From positions 31,849 through 95,848 of the forward strand of contig JAKUCV010007524.1 of assembly GCA_028386065.3 (NCBI GenBank): 64,000 bases of DNA. Direction: 5' to 3'. Positions 9,594 to 21,092 of this stretch are shown here, piece after piece. Numbering within the stretch: position 1 is the stretch's first letter; each line of letters starts with the position of its first letter. The position numbers and the translations under genes were made by a program. The notes beneath the pieces were generated by a model. The model saw nothing but the letters and a program-made list of their open reading frames with translations. It searched no databases and was not told where the DNA came from. Source of the DNA: Turnera subulata. Its lineage: Eukaryota; Streptophyta; Magnoliopsida; Malpighiales; Passifloraceae.

Positions 9594-11972
9594 CTATTTT
9601 GGAATCCGCCGGCGAAGGGAGAAGACAGAAAGCATAACGAGTATAAGAAGCACAACCGAAGCAACCAATGAAAGTGCAACGGAGCTGCTCAAACGCCGAC
9701 AATGTTTCTCAAACATGTTGCATAACTTTCCCCAACCTGCATGATTGTTTCCCTTCAATGCAATATAGCCAACACCTCCAGCTGCTCCAACCGCGGTTGC
9801 TAATATTCCTAGTAATAACTGCGCATACCAAAAAAAAAAAAAAAAATTGCGCATATAAGATCCTCTCTTACTTCGGATTTTATCAAAAAAAAAGAAATAG
9901 AAACATTTCTTAATGTGTGAAATAAGAGTTACTCCAACCAACAATACTTTAAAAGGTTATCAAACTTAGAAGGGATAAAGATCTCGAGTTTGATTATAAG
10001 CGTAACTATGCAATATGCTGCCATTGGTATGCAAAAGAATTTGGGAAAAACAAAAAATTCAGCGTTGGAGAGCTTTATTCATTGGTGAGCTAATCTTGGT
10101 TGAACTGGATTTGTCAAGGCCTAATGAATTTTAAGATCCCAATAATTAATTAGATAAAGAAACTAGAAAGAGTACTTACCAGGTCCAGAACTGCAAAATG
10201 GAGCAAGAACTTGGTTGCTAATTCTGGCTTTGAGATGACGGTGAAGGATGCAACCGCAGAAGGGATGCTGTACAGTGCTGCTACGAACATTGCCGCCACA
10301 AGGTATCTGTATTGATCATTTTCATTTTCGGTTTAAGCTACTTATTAATATATGGGATCCAAACTGTTAGAAAAACAAAATCACTCTCGCTAGTAACTAA
10401 ACCAAAGAATTCTGGAAGATAGGACATCATTTGTTATCGGACTTTTTATTATTAAGATTATAAGAACAAAAAAATGTTCTACCAAGGTTATAAGTATGCA
10501 TACAAAAAAAAAAAGAACAAAAGAAAATTATTTGCCTATAATATGCATACTTTTGGAACATATCTGCTCTAATTAATAACTGGTCTAGTTGAAAGGAGTG
10601 AGCCTAACACGAAATTTTCTCTATTCAAAAGATTTAAACCGAGTTCTTGTTTAATTAAGGAGATCAAGCACCCGAAGCCTTCAATCAATCATGTCTACGT
10701 ACCTTGGTGTTGATTATCTGAATTTTAACTGTGCACAGGCAGAAAGGAATGTATCAAAACTCTATACTAATCGGTTAAAGATCAATTTCGGTAGCACAGG
10801 TTTAATTTTATTATATTTGTGTTTTACAAATATGCATCTTATAGCTATTTGTTTGTAAATGCTATTGTATATTTGACATTAGGAATTAATGACGTCCAAT
10901 AACCATATCTTTTCCCCAATATAGGTCAACGTCAGTTTTCTCCGGTGAATCGAAGCATGCAGGCGAAATTTGTTCTTGACAAACAATGATTTTCCCTTTG
11001 AAACTAATAATGATTTACAAGTAGTCACAAACGGGAAAAAATTGTTTCCTGCCAGTAAATATTTGTTTCATTAGCCTTTTAGAGTGTTATATATCTGGGA
11101 GATCTTGAATGATCCCGGATTAGTAAATTATGAGGGAAAATTAATTTGCTGAGCTTTTTTCTTTTTTCTTTCTAAATATTGTTATTCAGTTTTTTTTTTA
11201 ATCCGAAAGAAGTAGGGTTAATCAAGCACTGAAAGGTCCAGAAATACCAGCAACACAGATCTCTGCTGACCATGCTTTAGAAATAACTAAATTTGTGGAA
11301 TTATTGAAGCTTGAATTTGAAGTAGATTATTAAGGGAGCCTGCACACAAAAAGAAGAGAGGAGAAAAACGAAAACAACTTTTGTTGATTAAGTTTACCTT
11401 TGTCACCTTGTACATCCTGCAACCACTCAACAGCAACATGATAGTATAGCTCTTTTTTTTTTTTTGGTAAGAAATGATTCTGAATTAGAACTATTTAGAA
11501 AACGTAAAGTCATTCTATTGGTTTTAACTCAATCCTCATGCATGATAGTATAGCTTCCTAGTCTCGTTTCCATGAGCACATCATCATAGAATTTAGGCAA
11601 ATTCAATGGTACGCAGTGAGCATTTTTCCTAGAGTTAACATATTCTTTTGGCACTAAATGTGCAACCGAAGTGTCAATAATAAATTTTCACAGAGATGTA
11701 TAGTGCTAAGTGTTAACTCACATGAAAGCTGGTTGGTCACTAAACTTGGCTTCAACAGGAACTCGAATAGGCAGTCCTGGGACAGGAACCAACGCCGTTT
11801 GCTTGCTGGTCAGCCCGACCAGAATACTGGTCACTGCCGCTGCAAACAACAATACCCTAAGGATAACATGAACTCCGAAAAAATCCCGGCCGCCACTTGG
11901 TGGTGTTGGTAGAGCTGCTTCAGCCTTAATATCAGCTTCTGGGTCAGGCTTAACAACGCTAGATGTTGCCAT
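9594..11972 (-). CDS. CASP-like protein A (CASPL1D-type membrane scaffold)
   Basis: Three exons: 11972-11722, 10306-10180, 9818-9594, giving 200 residues. The start ATG is at 11972; the codon upstream in frame is GTG. The cytosolic N-terminus (about 33 residues) precedes TM1 with the family Arg (VILRVLLF, R39). TM2 is [16 protein letters not shown]3 starts at the conserved Asp of AVLDL, and TM4 is [20 protein letters not shown] before the short tail SLRRRIPK. This is the DUF588/CASP architecture of four-helix plasma-membrane proteins related to Casparian-strip scaffolds. Donor one is AT|GTGAGT with phase 2, restored by an Ile codon. Intron 1 (1.4 kb) holds an 89 bp LINE-tail insertion, and intron 2 holds a poly-T insertion 10 bp before its acceptor. 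The frame is intact. Confidence 0.85.
9828..9847 (+). mobile_element. 20 bp poly-A micro-insertion beside a splice acceptor
   Basis: CC plus about 17 A sits between two copies of tgcgcata (9820-9827 and 9848-9855). A poly-A stub with a target duplication is what an almost completely 5'-truncated retroposon leaves. On the coding strand of CASP-like A it reads as a poly-T run just upstream of the exon 3 acceptor. Confidence 0.6.
11452..11540 (-). mobile_element. 89 bp 5'-truncated LINE tail with TSD
   Basis: The insert is flanked by the 15 bp repeat catgatagtatagct (11437-11451 and 11541-11555). Its minus strand ends TTACC plus a poly-A run, like the end of the big LINE at 36689. The paralogous site near 15026-15040 has a single copy of the flank (catgatagtgtagct), which is a genuine empty site. 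Confidence 0.75.
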
Positions 11973-12759
11973 GAGGTATTTCACAAGACAAAGATGGTTT
12001 GAATATAGGGCTTGCTAGTCTGTTGGAGAAACTTACAAGAGGAGGTGTGTACTTATAAATGTGTGTATATGGCTGTGTATTTATATTTGGTTGCTCAAGG
12101 CAAAAACTAACTATGACAGTGCCTTGTATGGTTGGTGTTCCAAGCACATCAAGTGAATTGATTATTGAACAAAATTAAATCGTGGGTTGTACTTAATTGG
12201 GTTTGTGAACCATGAGAGAGTGGACAATGATAATTATTTATGGACTTGACTAGTTCATACTAAATCCTGCAGATATTCCTTTGCTGCTTTCTTTACTTCC
12301 CACTCCCATTTAATAGGTTGGGTAACCAATTACAAGTCAGGTAGTAGCTTTAGTATCAATTTGCGATATTTTACTCGATTATATATATATATATTGCATC
12401 AGTTGACTTGCGTATTCAAGGGTTTTTTTAGATTCTTACGCTTATCCAAGTTTTTTTTTTTTAAGATTCTATGCTTATCCAAGTTTCTTGGGGACAGAAA
12501 GGCTAGAGCCAAAAGAAAAAGGACAAGAAAACGGTAGCCTTTTGCATCATCATAGACGAGGATAACAGCTGCTCAGCTGTGAAAGGATTTTTTTTGATAC
12601 TAGGACTAAAAGTGTTGTCTTTTGATTTTTGATGAATTAAGAGACTAAAAAGATACGAAATGATCTAAATCAGGCATGCATGAACCCCAAAAATTGCAAT
12701 GTGTTTTCTCTATTCGTTGATTGAGTCATTATTTCAATTTGAGTTTTATACGAACTGAT
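11973..12759 (-). promoter_or_regulatory. CASP-like A promoter region
   Basis: A TATA-like motif (TTTATAAG on the minus strand, about 12053-12060) lies about 85 bp before the start codon and is conserved in copy B (about 15519-15526). Farther up, the block ggaacaccaacca on the minus strand (12129-12141) is conserved in B (15593-15605) and in the diverged C gene (35314-35326). It contains an AC-element-like ACCAACCA, a typical R2R3-MYB site. From about 12260 outward only AT-rich DNA is seen. Confidence 0.5.
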
Positions 12760-14240
12760 CCCTAGCTCACGCATTCGTTCACAAACCTTTTTCTGCTAAT
12801 TCTTGATGCAGCACACGCTCAACTTGCACAGAATGACGTGAAATATCAAACTTTGGCAAATATCCAGTGTTACTCAGGATATATTACACTTAAATCATAA
12901 ATTATGCAACTTATGCGGGTGGCCGTGTCCTTGTACATCCATTGATGTATGGTAAGGGATTTGAGAATACAACATCTAAAGTCATTGATTGTGCAGACGC
13001 GCTTACATATTTATCCATTCTTTTCTTCCTACTCCATTCTTTGGATGATTGTTTGGTCCATGATGGGAAAACTGAAGACCGTAATTGGAAGAGGTTACTA
13101 GAACATAAAAGTTCAGCTCTGATTTCAGATTCTTGTAATTACTATGCTTTTTTTTGAACCGCCTTGTAATTACTATGCTTATGTGCACACATTTGAAGCT
13201 CTTTGATGGCCCTGCTTTATGACTTCCAATTTACAAGTGATAGACTAGTTTATTTCCCTTATTCTCCACTACTCTCTGTTGCACACTAGTGAAGCACTGA
13301 TCAAGGATAGTAGTTCTTCCCCATTTCCTTTTTCTTTTCCCTTCCAGATCTTGAAGGCGAAGGATAACAGAAGTATTATCTGACTAATTCGGCTAGAGTC
13401 ATGAGATCATGGATGAGGCAGAGAAATAGCTATATACTCTTACAAACAAGAGGGCACATGAAAACTTGTAGGCTCCTCAGAAACTGTCTTGTGCGTCCCT
13501 CCCCTTGTCAAAGTTTAGGAGTCGTAATTGATGTCTTACTGATTAACCATTTCATCTGTGATTTGCACGGAACCGGGAAACACTAGTATTTTTCAATTCA
13601 TCACACACATATATATATATATAAGTAATGGTTGATTCTGAAATTAATTGAGCTGTGGGGCTAAGCTAGTGGTGAACTTTCAGATGGGGTGATGGTTGGG
13701 GACAGAGATGCTATCATCTGGGGAAGGTGCAGCCATGCAGCCCACATTTCTTCAACATCTCAAAAGTGAGAAATTAAGAGTGACAGTAGGCTGTTCTGGC
13801 ATCTTGGACTCAGGCCTAAGATTTCTCTGGCTCTGTTCTCTGTAGGCAAAGCTGTTATTTGTGGATGGTATTTATGGCTTCATGTTAATAGATTGACTGC
13901 AGTTTTGACTCATGAATTTCTCAGAACAGAGACTTTTTGCTCATGAATCATGTCATAATTGAGTCCTGTTGAACCCCCATGATTTTGTTGTTTTAGACAT
14001 CTAGAGATGAGAATTTGGTAAGAAAATTGCAGGATAATCTAGTGAGTCCTCACGCAAATTGTTCAACGCAAGTCAGTCAATACACATTTAATAAAGTTTG
14101 CTACCACACAAATTACGTACACACAGAGAAAAGAGCTACACCCAGATACAATTTACAAAGCAACATCTCCACAAGATGAAACACTAAAGTTGAGCACATG
14201 ATTGAAAGACACTTCCAGAGAAAATTATGGCTTCTGGTTT
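12760..14240. repeat. Non-coding block duplicated at 5790 and at 31970-33100
   Basis: 12760-13092 matches 5790-6125. From about 13089 on, the sequence matches 32100-33100 for more than 1 kb (for example ttcttgtaattactatg, gacttccaat and cttgtgcgtccctcccc), up to the 3' flank of the CASP-like genes. No frame is conserved between copies, so this is duplicated spacer and not a gene. A 13 bp micro-insertion is listed separately. Confidence 0.65.
13150..13162 (-). mobile_element. 13 bp poly-T micro-insertion with 18 bp TSD
   Basis: The insert ttttttgaaccgc lies between two copies of cttgtaattactatgctt (13132-13149 and 13163-13180). The paralogous locus near 32142 has one copy of the flank and no insert. 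This fits target-primed reverse transcription that stopped almost at once. Confidence 0.7.
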
Positions 14241-14256
14241 CTTCATACGAAGTTGT

Positions 14257-15434
14257 CTATTTTGGAATCCGTCGGTGGATGGTGCAGACAGAGAGCATAA
14301 TGAGAATAACAAGCACTATCGAAGCGACCAGTGAAAGAGTAATGGAGCTGGAAAAATGATGACAGTATTTTCCAACGTTATTGCATATATACCTTCCCCC
14401 ACCTTGCATGACTATTGCCCTTGAATCCAATGTAACCAACCCCTGCTGATGCTCCAGTGGCGGCTGCTACTATTCCCAGCAACAACTCCTCATTAAGATT
14501 TTTAGCATAATTAAAGAAAAAAACTGCACATTAAGATTTTCCATATCCATTTGTTACTTTAGTTCTTGCTTTCCCAGCAACAAAAAGAAAACAAAATTTC
14601 TCAATATGTGAAACAACAACTGAGATGGTAATTTTTTAAAAAAATTAGTAGTGAGAAGGGATAAAAAAGTCTTTGAGTTCTGAGTTAGAAGTAGTATTAC
14701 TATATTTACAATACCAATTGTGCTATCTATACACAAGAAAAAACTAGGGAAAAGAAGAAAGACTACGTACCACGTCCCAAAATACAGAATGGAGCAAGGC
14801 CTTGGTTGCTAATCCTGGCTTTGAGTTGAGCCCAAGAGATACTACCGCCGTAATGATGCCGTACAGTGTTGTTACAGCCATTGCTGCTACAAGGTATCTG
14901 TAATAATGATATCCTGTTAAGCTAGTAGATTTATACATGTATTGGCTAATATGGATGTTGGATCTCACCCCTCGTATTTTTGCAAGATGAGTACCAAATA
15001 AACGTAAAGGTTTTAATTATCCACATGCATGATAGTGTAGCTTCTTAGTCAAGTTTCCACGAAGGCAAATTCTATGGTAAACAGTGAGCATTTTTCGTAG
15101 ATTTTTTAACATGTACTTTTGGCATGAAAATGTACAGCCAAAGTGATCAATAATAAATTTTCACAAAGATAGCGTTAACTCACATGAAGGCTGGTTGGTC
15201 ACTAAACTTGGCTTCAACACGAACTCGAATAGGCAGTCCTGGGACAGGAACCAATGCTGTTTGCTTGCTGGTCACCTCGACCAGAATACTGGTCACTGCG
15301 ACTGCAAACAACAATACCCTGAGGATAACTTGAACACCAAAAAAATCCAGGCCGCCGCTTGCTGGTGTTGGTGGAGCTGCTTCAGTGTTAATATCAGCTT
15401 CTGGGTCAGGCTTAATGCCGTTGGATGATGCCAT
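14257..15434 (-). pseudogene. CASP-like B, disrupted copy
   Basis: Exons correspond to 15434-15184, 14897-14771 and about 14485-14257. Exons 1 and 2 are intact, with the same signals as copy A (ATG at 15434, AT|GTGAGT donor, family Arg in VILRVLLF). Exon 3 has two lesions relative to copy C. An extra stretch of about 38 bp (about 14487-14525) separates the TGCAG acceptor from the coding sequence, leaving only a GAG site in the old place. Four extra bases near 14386-14392 shift the frame after ARWGK, so a stop follows within four codons and TM4 ([18 protein letters not shown]) is in another frame. Any product would lack the fourth helix. It is probably a pseudogene, although the promoter is conserved. 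Confidence 0.75.
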
Positions 15435-15739
15435 GATGTATTCAACAGACAAAGATGGTTTGGTTTGAATATAGGGCTAGCCAGCCTCTTGGAGAAACTT
15501 AAGAGGAGGTGTGTGTACTTATAAATGTATATATGGCTGTGTATTTATATTTGGTTGCTCAAGGCAAAAACTAATTATGACAGTGCCTTGTATGGTTGGT
15601 GTTCCAAGCACATCAAGTGAAGTGATTATTGAACAAAATTAAATCGTGGGTTATACTTAATTGGGTTTGTGAACCATGCGAGTGAACAATGATAATTATG
15701 GACTTGACTAGTTCATACTAAATCCTACAGATATTCATT

Positions 15740-16530
15740 ATATTTCCATTTGATTTTTTTTTGAAAATTTAGTTCAATTCAGCACAAATAGTTTCCATGG
15801 CCAGACCCATCCTGTTGCAAAAAGTATGCATTATCTGCTACGTATAAGGATCCAAATTTGATTACTTTGTTACACTTAGCGGATGATTAACTCGCATCTG
15901 GAATTGGTTTTAAACCTTTTGGCATGGAAACTACAGTGGTTCTTTCAGATCAGATGTTCAGTAAAGATGGAAAAAAGAATACAACCTCCACATGCAGATT
16001 GTTAAGAGCAGTTTTGTCCAAGAATCTTACAAGATTGAAACGATACTAGGCTCGTGATAAAACTGTTTCCTACCATCCACCAATACATGCAATGTTGTCT
16101 CTAGCCTGTTTCACTTCTAATTGCATAGCCCGGATTCATCAAAAAAAAAAAAAAAATCACTTTGTCTCAAACAGATCACTTCAGTTCAGAGTGTATCTGC
16201 TGCATGCCAAGGAGAAGCACCAAAAATAGGCCACCAGAGGCAGTAAGCAACAATTTCCAATCCTCAAATCATGTAATTGCAACATTTTGCCTATTAGAAT
16301 CACAAATCATCAGTAATAAATCATTCCAATACATAGAGAATACAAGAACATCAACAACAAGTACAGCAAATGAGTGCTTGCTCAAAAGATAGTTTTCTTG
16401 CATACATAAATATAGGCATTAGCCTAGATAGGCAAGAACCAGAGCAATGCAAATGCCTGCAACACATTAACAATCACTACATCTCCTATTTACAGACTCC
16501 AGAGTCACTGCATATCAACCTTTGAAACAC
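15740..16530. repeat. Spacer duplicated at 23473-24300
   Basis: Sequence from tatatttccatttg onward, through the 3' flank of F-box copy 2, is nearly the same as 23481-24300 downstream of F-box copy 3. It includes poly-A runs of unequal length (about 16140 and 23900). In this copy the site where the Pack-MULE sits at 21887 is empty (gatattcatt at 15731-15740). No gene is seen. Confidence 0.65.
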
Positions 16531-16658
16531 ATGACTTGACAACATTACACAAAAACAAATGCAACAAGCGCCAGAGATCTCCAGTACAAGATACAGTAGC
16601 AGACACGAAGAAGCATTATCCAAGTGTAAGGGTGCGATTACATTATCTTTCTAGGCAT

Positions 16659-17692
16659 CTAGTCTAATACCTCAATGCGCAATGACTTACTACCAATATC
16701 CCCCATAAGTATTGGACATACATCAGGGTATTTAACAGAACCCAGATCCTCCAGAGAATAAAACTTTTCCTTTAGTAGAAATCCAAAAAACCACCGATTA
16801 AGCTTCCACCATATAACATCCACTCGCCTATCCGCAATTTTGCAAGAGACAAGGCCATCCACTATATCCTTGGCCTGCCAATCGTAAACATTCAAATATC
16901 AACACCACCCACTCATAGAGCTTAAGCTTTTTGTTGACACATTAAAATAGATGTAGAACAAAGTTGAATCATCAGAGAAAAAGTGGAGACTAGATGCCAA
17001 GAAAGTTTTAAAAGACAACAAAAAAAAGATACATATACCTTCAACTGTAGGTTGAAAATGCAGTAGTGTAAGGCAATCAAGTTAAGGTACACACTGATGG
17101 TGGGTTTGAACAGTAACATTTGAACGTCTTTAAACGAGAATTGCCAAGAACACAGTTTTTCAGTTAACACTTTATAGTCCTCGAACTCGAATGAACCCGA
17201 GTTACCCGGCAAACAACGTTGTTCCACAAACTCCACCGCAGTTCCAGCTTTGTGGGCCCTGTCTGCGTTTGTTTCCATGTAAAACTCCTTCCATCCCTAA
17301 AACCCAACAACAAAAGAAACCCCAAAATCAAAGAGAAACCCACATTTGCAAAATTTCAAAAAATGTTAAGAATGACGAGAAGATAACCATGTTGGTAGGA
17401 ATAGGAGATGGATCGGTGGAAAGGGAAGGCCATCGGTTCCTGGCTAGTGGCTCCCAAATGTGATCAGACCTGCATAGTTCCCTCCAAAACTGGGAGCAAC
17501 TGCCTAGTGCACACACGTCCTCTACCTGAAAAAGGAAAGAAACGAGAAAAGAATATGAAAAGAATGCAACTTGAAGGAGGTGAAACTGAACGAGCCAAGG
17601 TGGAAAACTGGAACCTGAAGAGAGGAGGCGATTTTGAGGGCAATATCCATAGGGAGGGAGCATTCAATTACATTACAGTGAGGTTTTCTCAT
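16659..17692 (-). CDS. F-box protein, copy 2
   Basis: Four exons: 17692-17615, 17525-17388, 17296-17039, 16874-16659, giving 229 residues. The start is ATG at 17692 (MRKPHCNV). The F-box spans residues 13-60 (SLPMDIALKIASSLQ, VEDVCALGSCSQFWREL) and is split by an 89 bp intron (17526-17614) that copy 1 lacks. The middle region contains SWQFSFKDVQMLLFKP, and the C-terminal region has the WWKLN motif. All splice sites are GT-AG and all phases are 0. The protein would serve as a substrate adaptor of an SCF ubiquitin ligase with unknown target. It is closest to copy 3 and has seven extra residues near LPGNSGSFEF. Confidence 0.82.
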
Positions 17693-18013
17693 GGTGTTCT
17701 GGGAATTGTGAGGAACAGAAACCGGGTTTGGATTTTTGGATTATAAATTTGCTTTCTTGGGTGGAAATGATTTATGATTTTGAGTTTCGGTGAAGGAAGC
17801 GCGGCCTGTGCTCATGGACTTGGAGTCAACTTTGTTGTATAAGGCTATAAGCGACGGGGCCTTGGATCAAAGCCCAATAAAACAATGCAGGGAGGCTTGG
17901 GTTAAGGGTTGAATAAAATGTAAAGAGGCCCAATATGTTGGATAGTTAAAGCCCAAAGCGAAAAGAAAAGAAAAAACAGGGACGAGAGTCGCGTGGTTCT
18001 ACTACGCATTTTT

Positions 18014-20268
18014 CTTTTTTCCGAAAACATATAACACAACTTGCGAAAGTTTAAGTAAATATGGATTTATAATAACTAGGGATCCTTGTGTATCTGATTT
18101 CAGAGGAAACCATACCACAATCAGTTCCCCTCTAAATCCATACTCAATTTGTACAGCTATAAAACATAGTAAAGGTATAACAGAACTGCATAAACAATGC
18201 CTCCCAAAGAAGTCTAGAGTTAGTGTTGAAATGTTGTAATGAGAGCAATTAAAAAACCCACTCTCCTCCTACCCTGCATTGTCACCGTAGTCTAAAACAA
18301 AAGAACCAAGAAGACCAAAGGAAAAAAAGGATGTGAGAATATCTCCAGCTCCCGATCCGACGCAGCCCTCGAGAGCCCACCCCGAGGCGTGGTTATAGGA
18401 GCAACTAAAGTAAAGAGCCATTCCATGGTGCATGCTTGCCGTGAGCGGGGGAACATCTACATAGTAGATTGACCACTCTAGTACGAAGCACTTTGAGTTT
18501 CTCACCGGAGAAACAAGAAAAAACATAATTGCTCCATCGCCTGTATGGACCTTCCAAGCTAGTGGACTAGACATCCAGAGTATCACCCTTCTTATACTCC
18601 CTGCATGATCACCAGAGATCATAGCACAAAAACAATAAAGAGTCAATTGTTCAAAATGAGCAGGGAGCCAGACAACAAAATGTTCGAAACAATAAATACG
18701 CCTCACAGCGCATTGAGGATAATTGTTTCTCGCCAGAGAGCGACAAAAAAGCCTCAATATACCTCCCTCCTCACGAGCGTATATCAGACTGTCAAATCCA
18801 TGGAACTTATTATCCGGACACAGGGGGCTCCGGAGCAGACGTCCCCCCTTCCTGATTGACCCGTGGTTCCTGACAAGTATTAAGATCCGTCCCTTCCATC
18901 GTGGCTTCGAAACTTTGTATCAGCTCCACCGTAGTGGGCTGATAATCAATCCTCGCTCTCCTCGCCATTTTCTTCAAAGTGGGTCCGGAAGCAGATGCGT
19001 GAATAGGATCAAAGTCCCTTAGGTCAGTCTCCAGCTCCGCCACAGTATTCATCAGGCTAGTGTGATCCCGACGAGCAGAGTTTTAATTGGCGATTGGAGT
19101 TCCTCCTCTTCTACCATCTTCCGCTTCTTGGATACCGTATCCACACACGGCCTAGTTGTAGTGGAGGGAGTTAGCGAAGTCCGTCCATCACCAACTTCGG
19201 CATTCTGTTCATCGTCACCCTGATTCCCGTTAGTAGCATCTAAAGGGATTTGCTTTCTTGCCGGATAATATTTTCCAAACACCTCCCTTGCCCTCAACCA
19301 TGGACCAAAACTGTCCTCAACAGGCCTCTCTACACCTTCGTTCGGCCAGATGGGTTTAGTGCATCTGCTAGTTGGATGTGTAATCCGGCCACATCTGATG
19401 CATAGTTCCCCCAACCTCTCATACTTAAACTTTATCCAGAATTCTCTTCCCGCTTGGTCCAAGCATGCCACCCCAGGAATTAGAGGCATGTCGGTTTCAA
19501 TTTCCATTCTCGCCCGTATGAAGCCTTGCCATCCCAGCATTGCTTCCAACGTGGGCTCGTAGAAGTGGAACACCGAGAAAACAGCCCCAATTTTTACCAC
19601 ACGGTCATGAGTTAGCAGATTTGGGGGGATATCATGAATTTGGACCCAGAATAAAGCTTGACGGAAACTTACTTGGCTAAGGATCATTTCAAGGGAACCA
19701 ACCCTTCAAGCAGAAATGCATTGAAACCAACCATGGAGACCCTTTTAGCACCTTCTTCTTGCCCTCCTCAAGTTCGAAGCCGATTAAGAATATGTTGTTC
19801 ATCTTCGGGATGATACGGAAATCACCTTTAATGTACCATACACTTTGCATTTGACTACGAATTTGGCTGATGTGAGGCCGACGATCCCCCAGTACTTTCC
19901 CTACAACGTAGGTTCTGGCGACTAAGGCACCTAAGCTGTCTTCCGGAGAGGTGAGGCTTGGCTCCTCAGATCCATCGCCAAGGTCGATGATGCGACGGGA
20001 AGAGGACCCCTTCATAGATACACAGACTTGAATTGACTACCATATTAATCTGGTGCTGAGATAAACACGGATTGCAAATGAGTCGGGATAGACCGACTGC
20101 TTTTAGCGAGCAAAACACAGATCTAGATCTGTGAAACAACTTCGGAATGAGAAAGAGCTGCTGAAGGGAACAGAACCTCAAAAGGAAATTGGAAAACGAA
20201 GAAGAAACAACAGATTTAGGATAGTTCGATTGTGTGTGGCGGTTTCGGAAGCGAAAAAACCCTAATTT
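18014..20268 (-). mobile_element. LINE-derived retroposon, ORF1 only, 2.26 kb
   Basis: The element is flanked by the 20 bp direct repeat tggttctactacgcattttt at 17994-18013 and 20269-20288. Its minus-strand 3' end is A-rich (ggaaaaaagaaaaa). F-box copy 3 keeps the unoccupied equivalent near 25736. Its 5' part carries an L1-type ORF1; after it comes about 0.8 kb without endonuclease, reverse transcriptase or RNase H. Both ends are present, so ORF2 was lost internally and not by 5' truncation. A 162-codon open frame at 18269-18757 has no recognisable domain and is probably 3' untranslated DNA. Confidence 0.8.
18810..20015 (-). pseudogene. LINE ORF1 (DUF4283 plus zinc knuckle), frameshifted
   Basis: The frame opens at ATG 20015 and runs to 19689. 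It continues after a frameshift at 19687 (FWVQIHDIPPNLLTHDRVVK) to 19052, and a last piece lies at 19052-18810. The first two pieces resemble the DUF4283 domain of plant L1 ORF1 proteins. A CCHC_4-type knuckle, CIRCGRITHPTSRC (C-x2-C-x4-H-x4-C), follows, then a charged tail. ORF1 proteins bind LINE RNA. With the frameshift and internal stop it should not be functional. Confidence 0.7.
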
Positions 20269-20288
20269 TGGTTCTACTACGCATTTTT

Positions 20289-21092
20289 GGAAATTGATCT
20301 CTTCTATATATGTATAGACAGACTTTGGTCTAGCCAAAGTATCCACCCCCAGAGACAGTGACTAATCCCTCGAGAAGCTCCCATGAAGGGATAAAGGGCT
20401 GGCCAAGACTTTGTATACTTTGCATACACATTACTGAATTGTTAAAAAATCAAACGGCAATAAGATCCATGGTTTTGGTTTGAAACAAGAAATCCATTTA
20501 TTTTACCGATTTCATATATAAAAAAAAAGAAATCCATTTATTTATAAGCTGTTTTCGATTTAGGTGTACGTTAGTAGCATTGCAAGCTGGATGGAATTTT
20601 GGTAATGCTTAATTTCTCGTTAAGAAATTTACGCTATATTTGGAGAGAGTCAATTCGTGATAGATTATATCTGAAGAAAAGAATTAAATAACAATCAGAA
20701 TTATCATTAACTTTTAATTCTCTTATAAAAAGGGAGTAAAAAATACAGACTGCAAATTGCAAGGAACTACACAAGATAGTTTCTTCACCAAATTGAAATA
20801 CAGAAGAAAGTACATCCTCTATAATGATTAGTTGTCCATTGTCTATGTTTATAATCAAATATGTGTATATTTTCATCATTAAATCAAATATGTGTATATT
20901 GAGTCAACTAACATTAATAATTCTCAGAAATTAATTGGCACAGCGCATTCAGTTCCTTCCCTTTCCTTTCTGATATATGAAGACTGAAGATTTCAGTTCA
21001 TTTCCTTCTTCTCCAGGAAAGTTTGAGGAGCTGAATGATTTCAGTTCGTTTCCTTCTCCTCCACAAACGTTTGAGGAGCCGAATTGGCTGGC
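20289..21092. repeat. Duplicated DRB 3' flank
   Basis: The stretch repeats 25755-26440 with small differences (poly-A lengths, gagttgaggagc pieces), and runs from the LINE-derived insertion site to the end of the truncated DRB copy. No coding region is seen. Confidence 0.6.

Noticed and set aside
12880..13160. Possible gene in the block duplicated at 5790, 12760 and 32090
   Set aside because: Frames are not conserved between copies and indels are not multiples of three.
16162..16392. Plus-strand open frame repeated near 23957
   Set aside because: It is the antisense of the duplicated F-box 3' flank; the repetition comes from the segmental duplication, not selection on this frame.
18269..18757. 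162-codon open frame inside the LINE-derived element
   Set aside because: No reverse transcriptase, RNase H or other domain; composition suggests 3' untranslated DNA.
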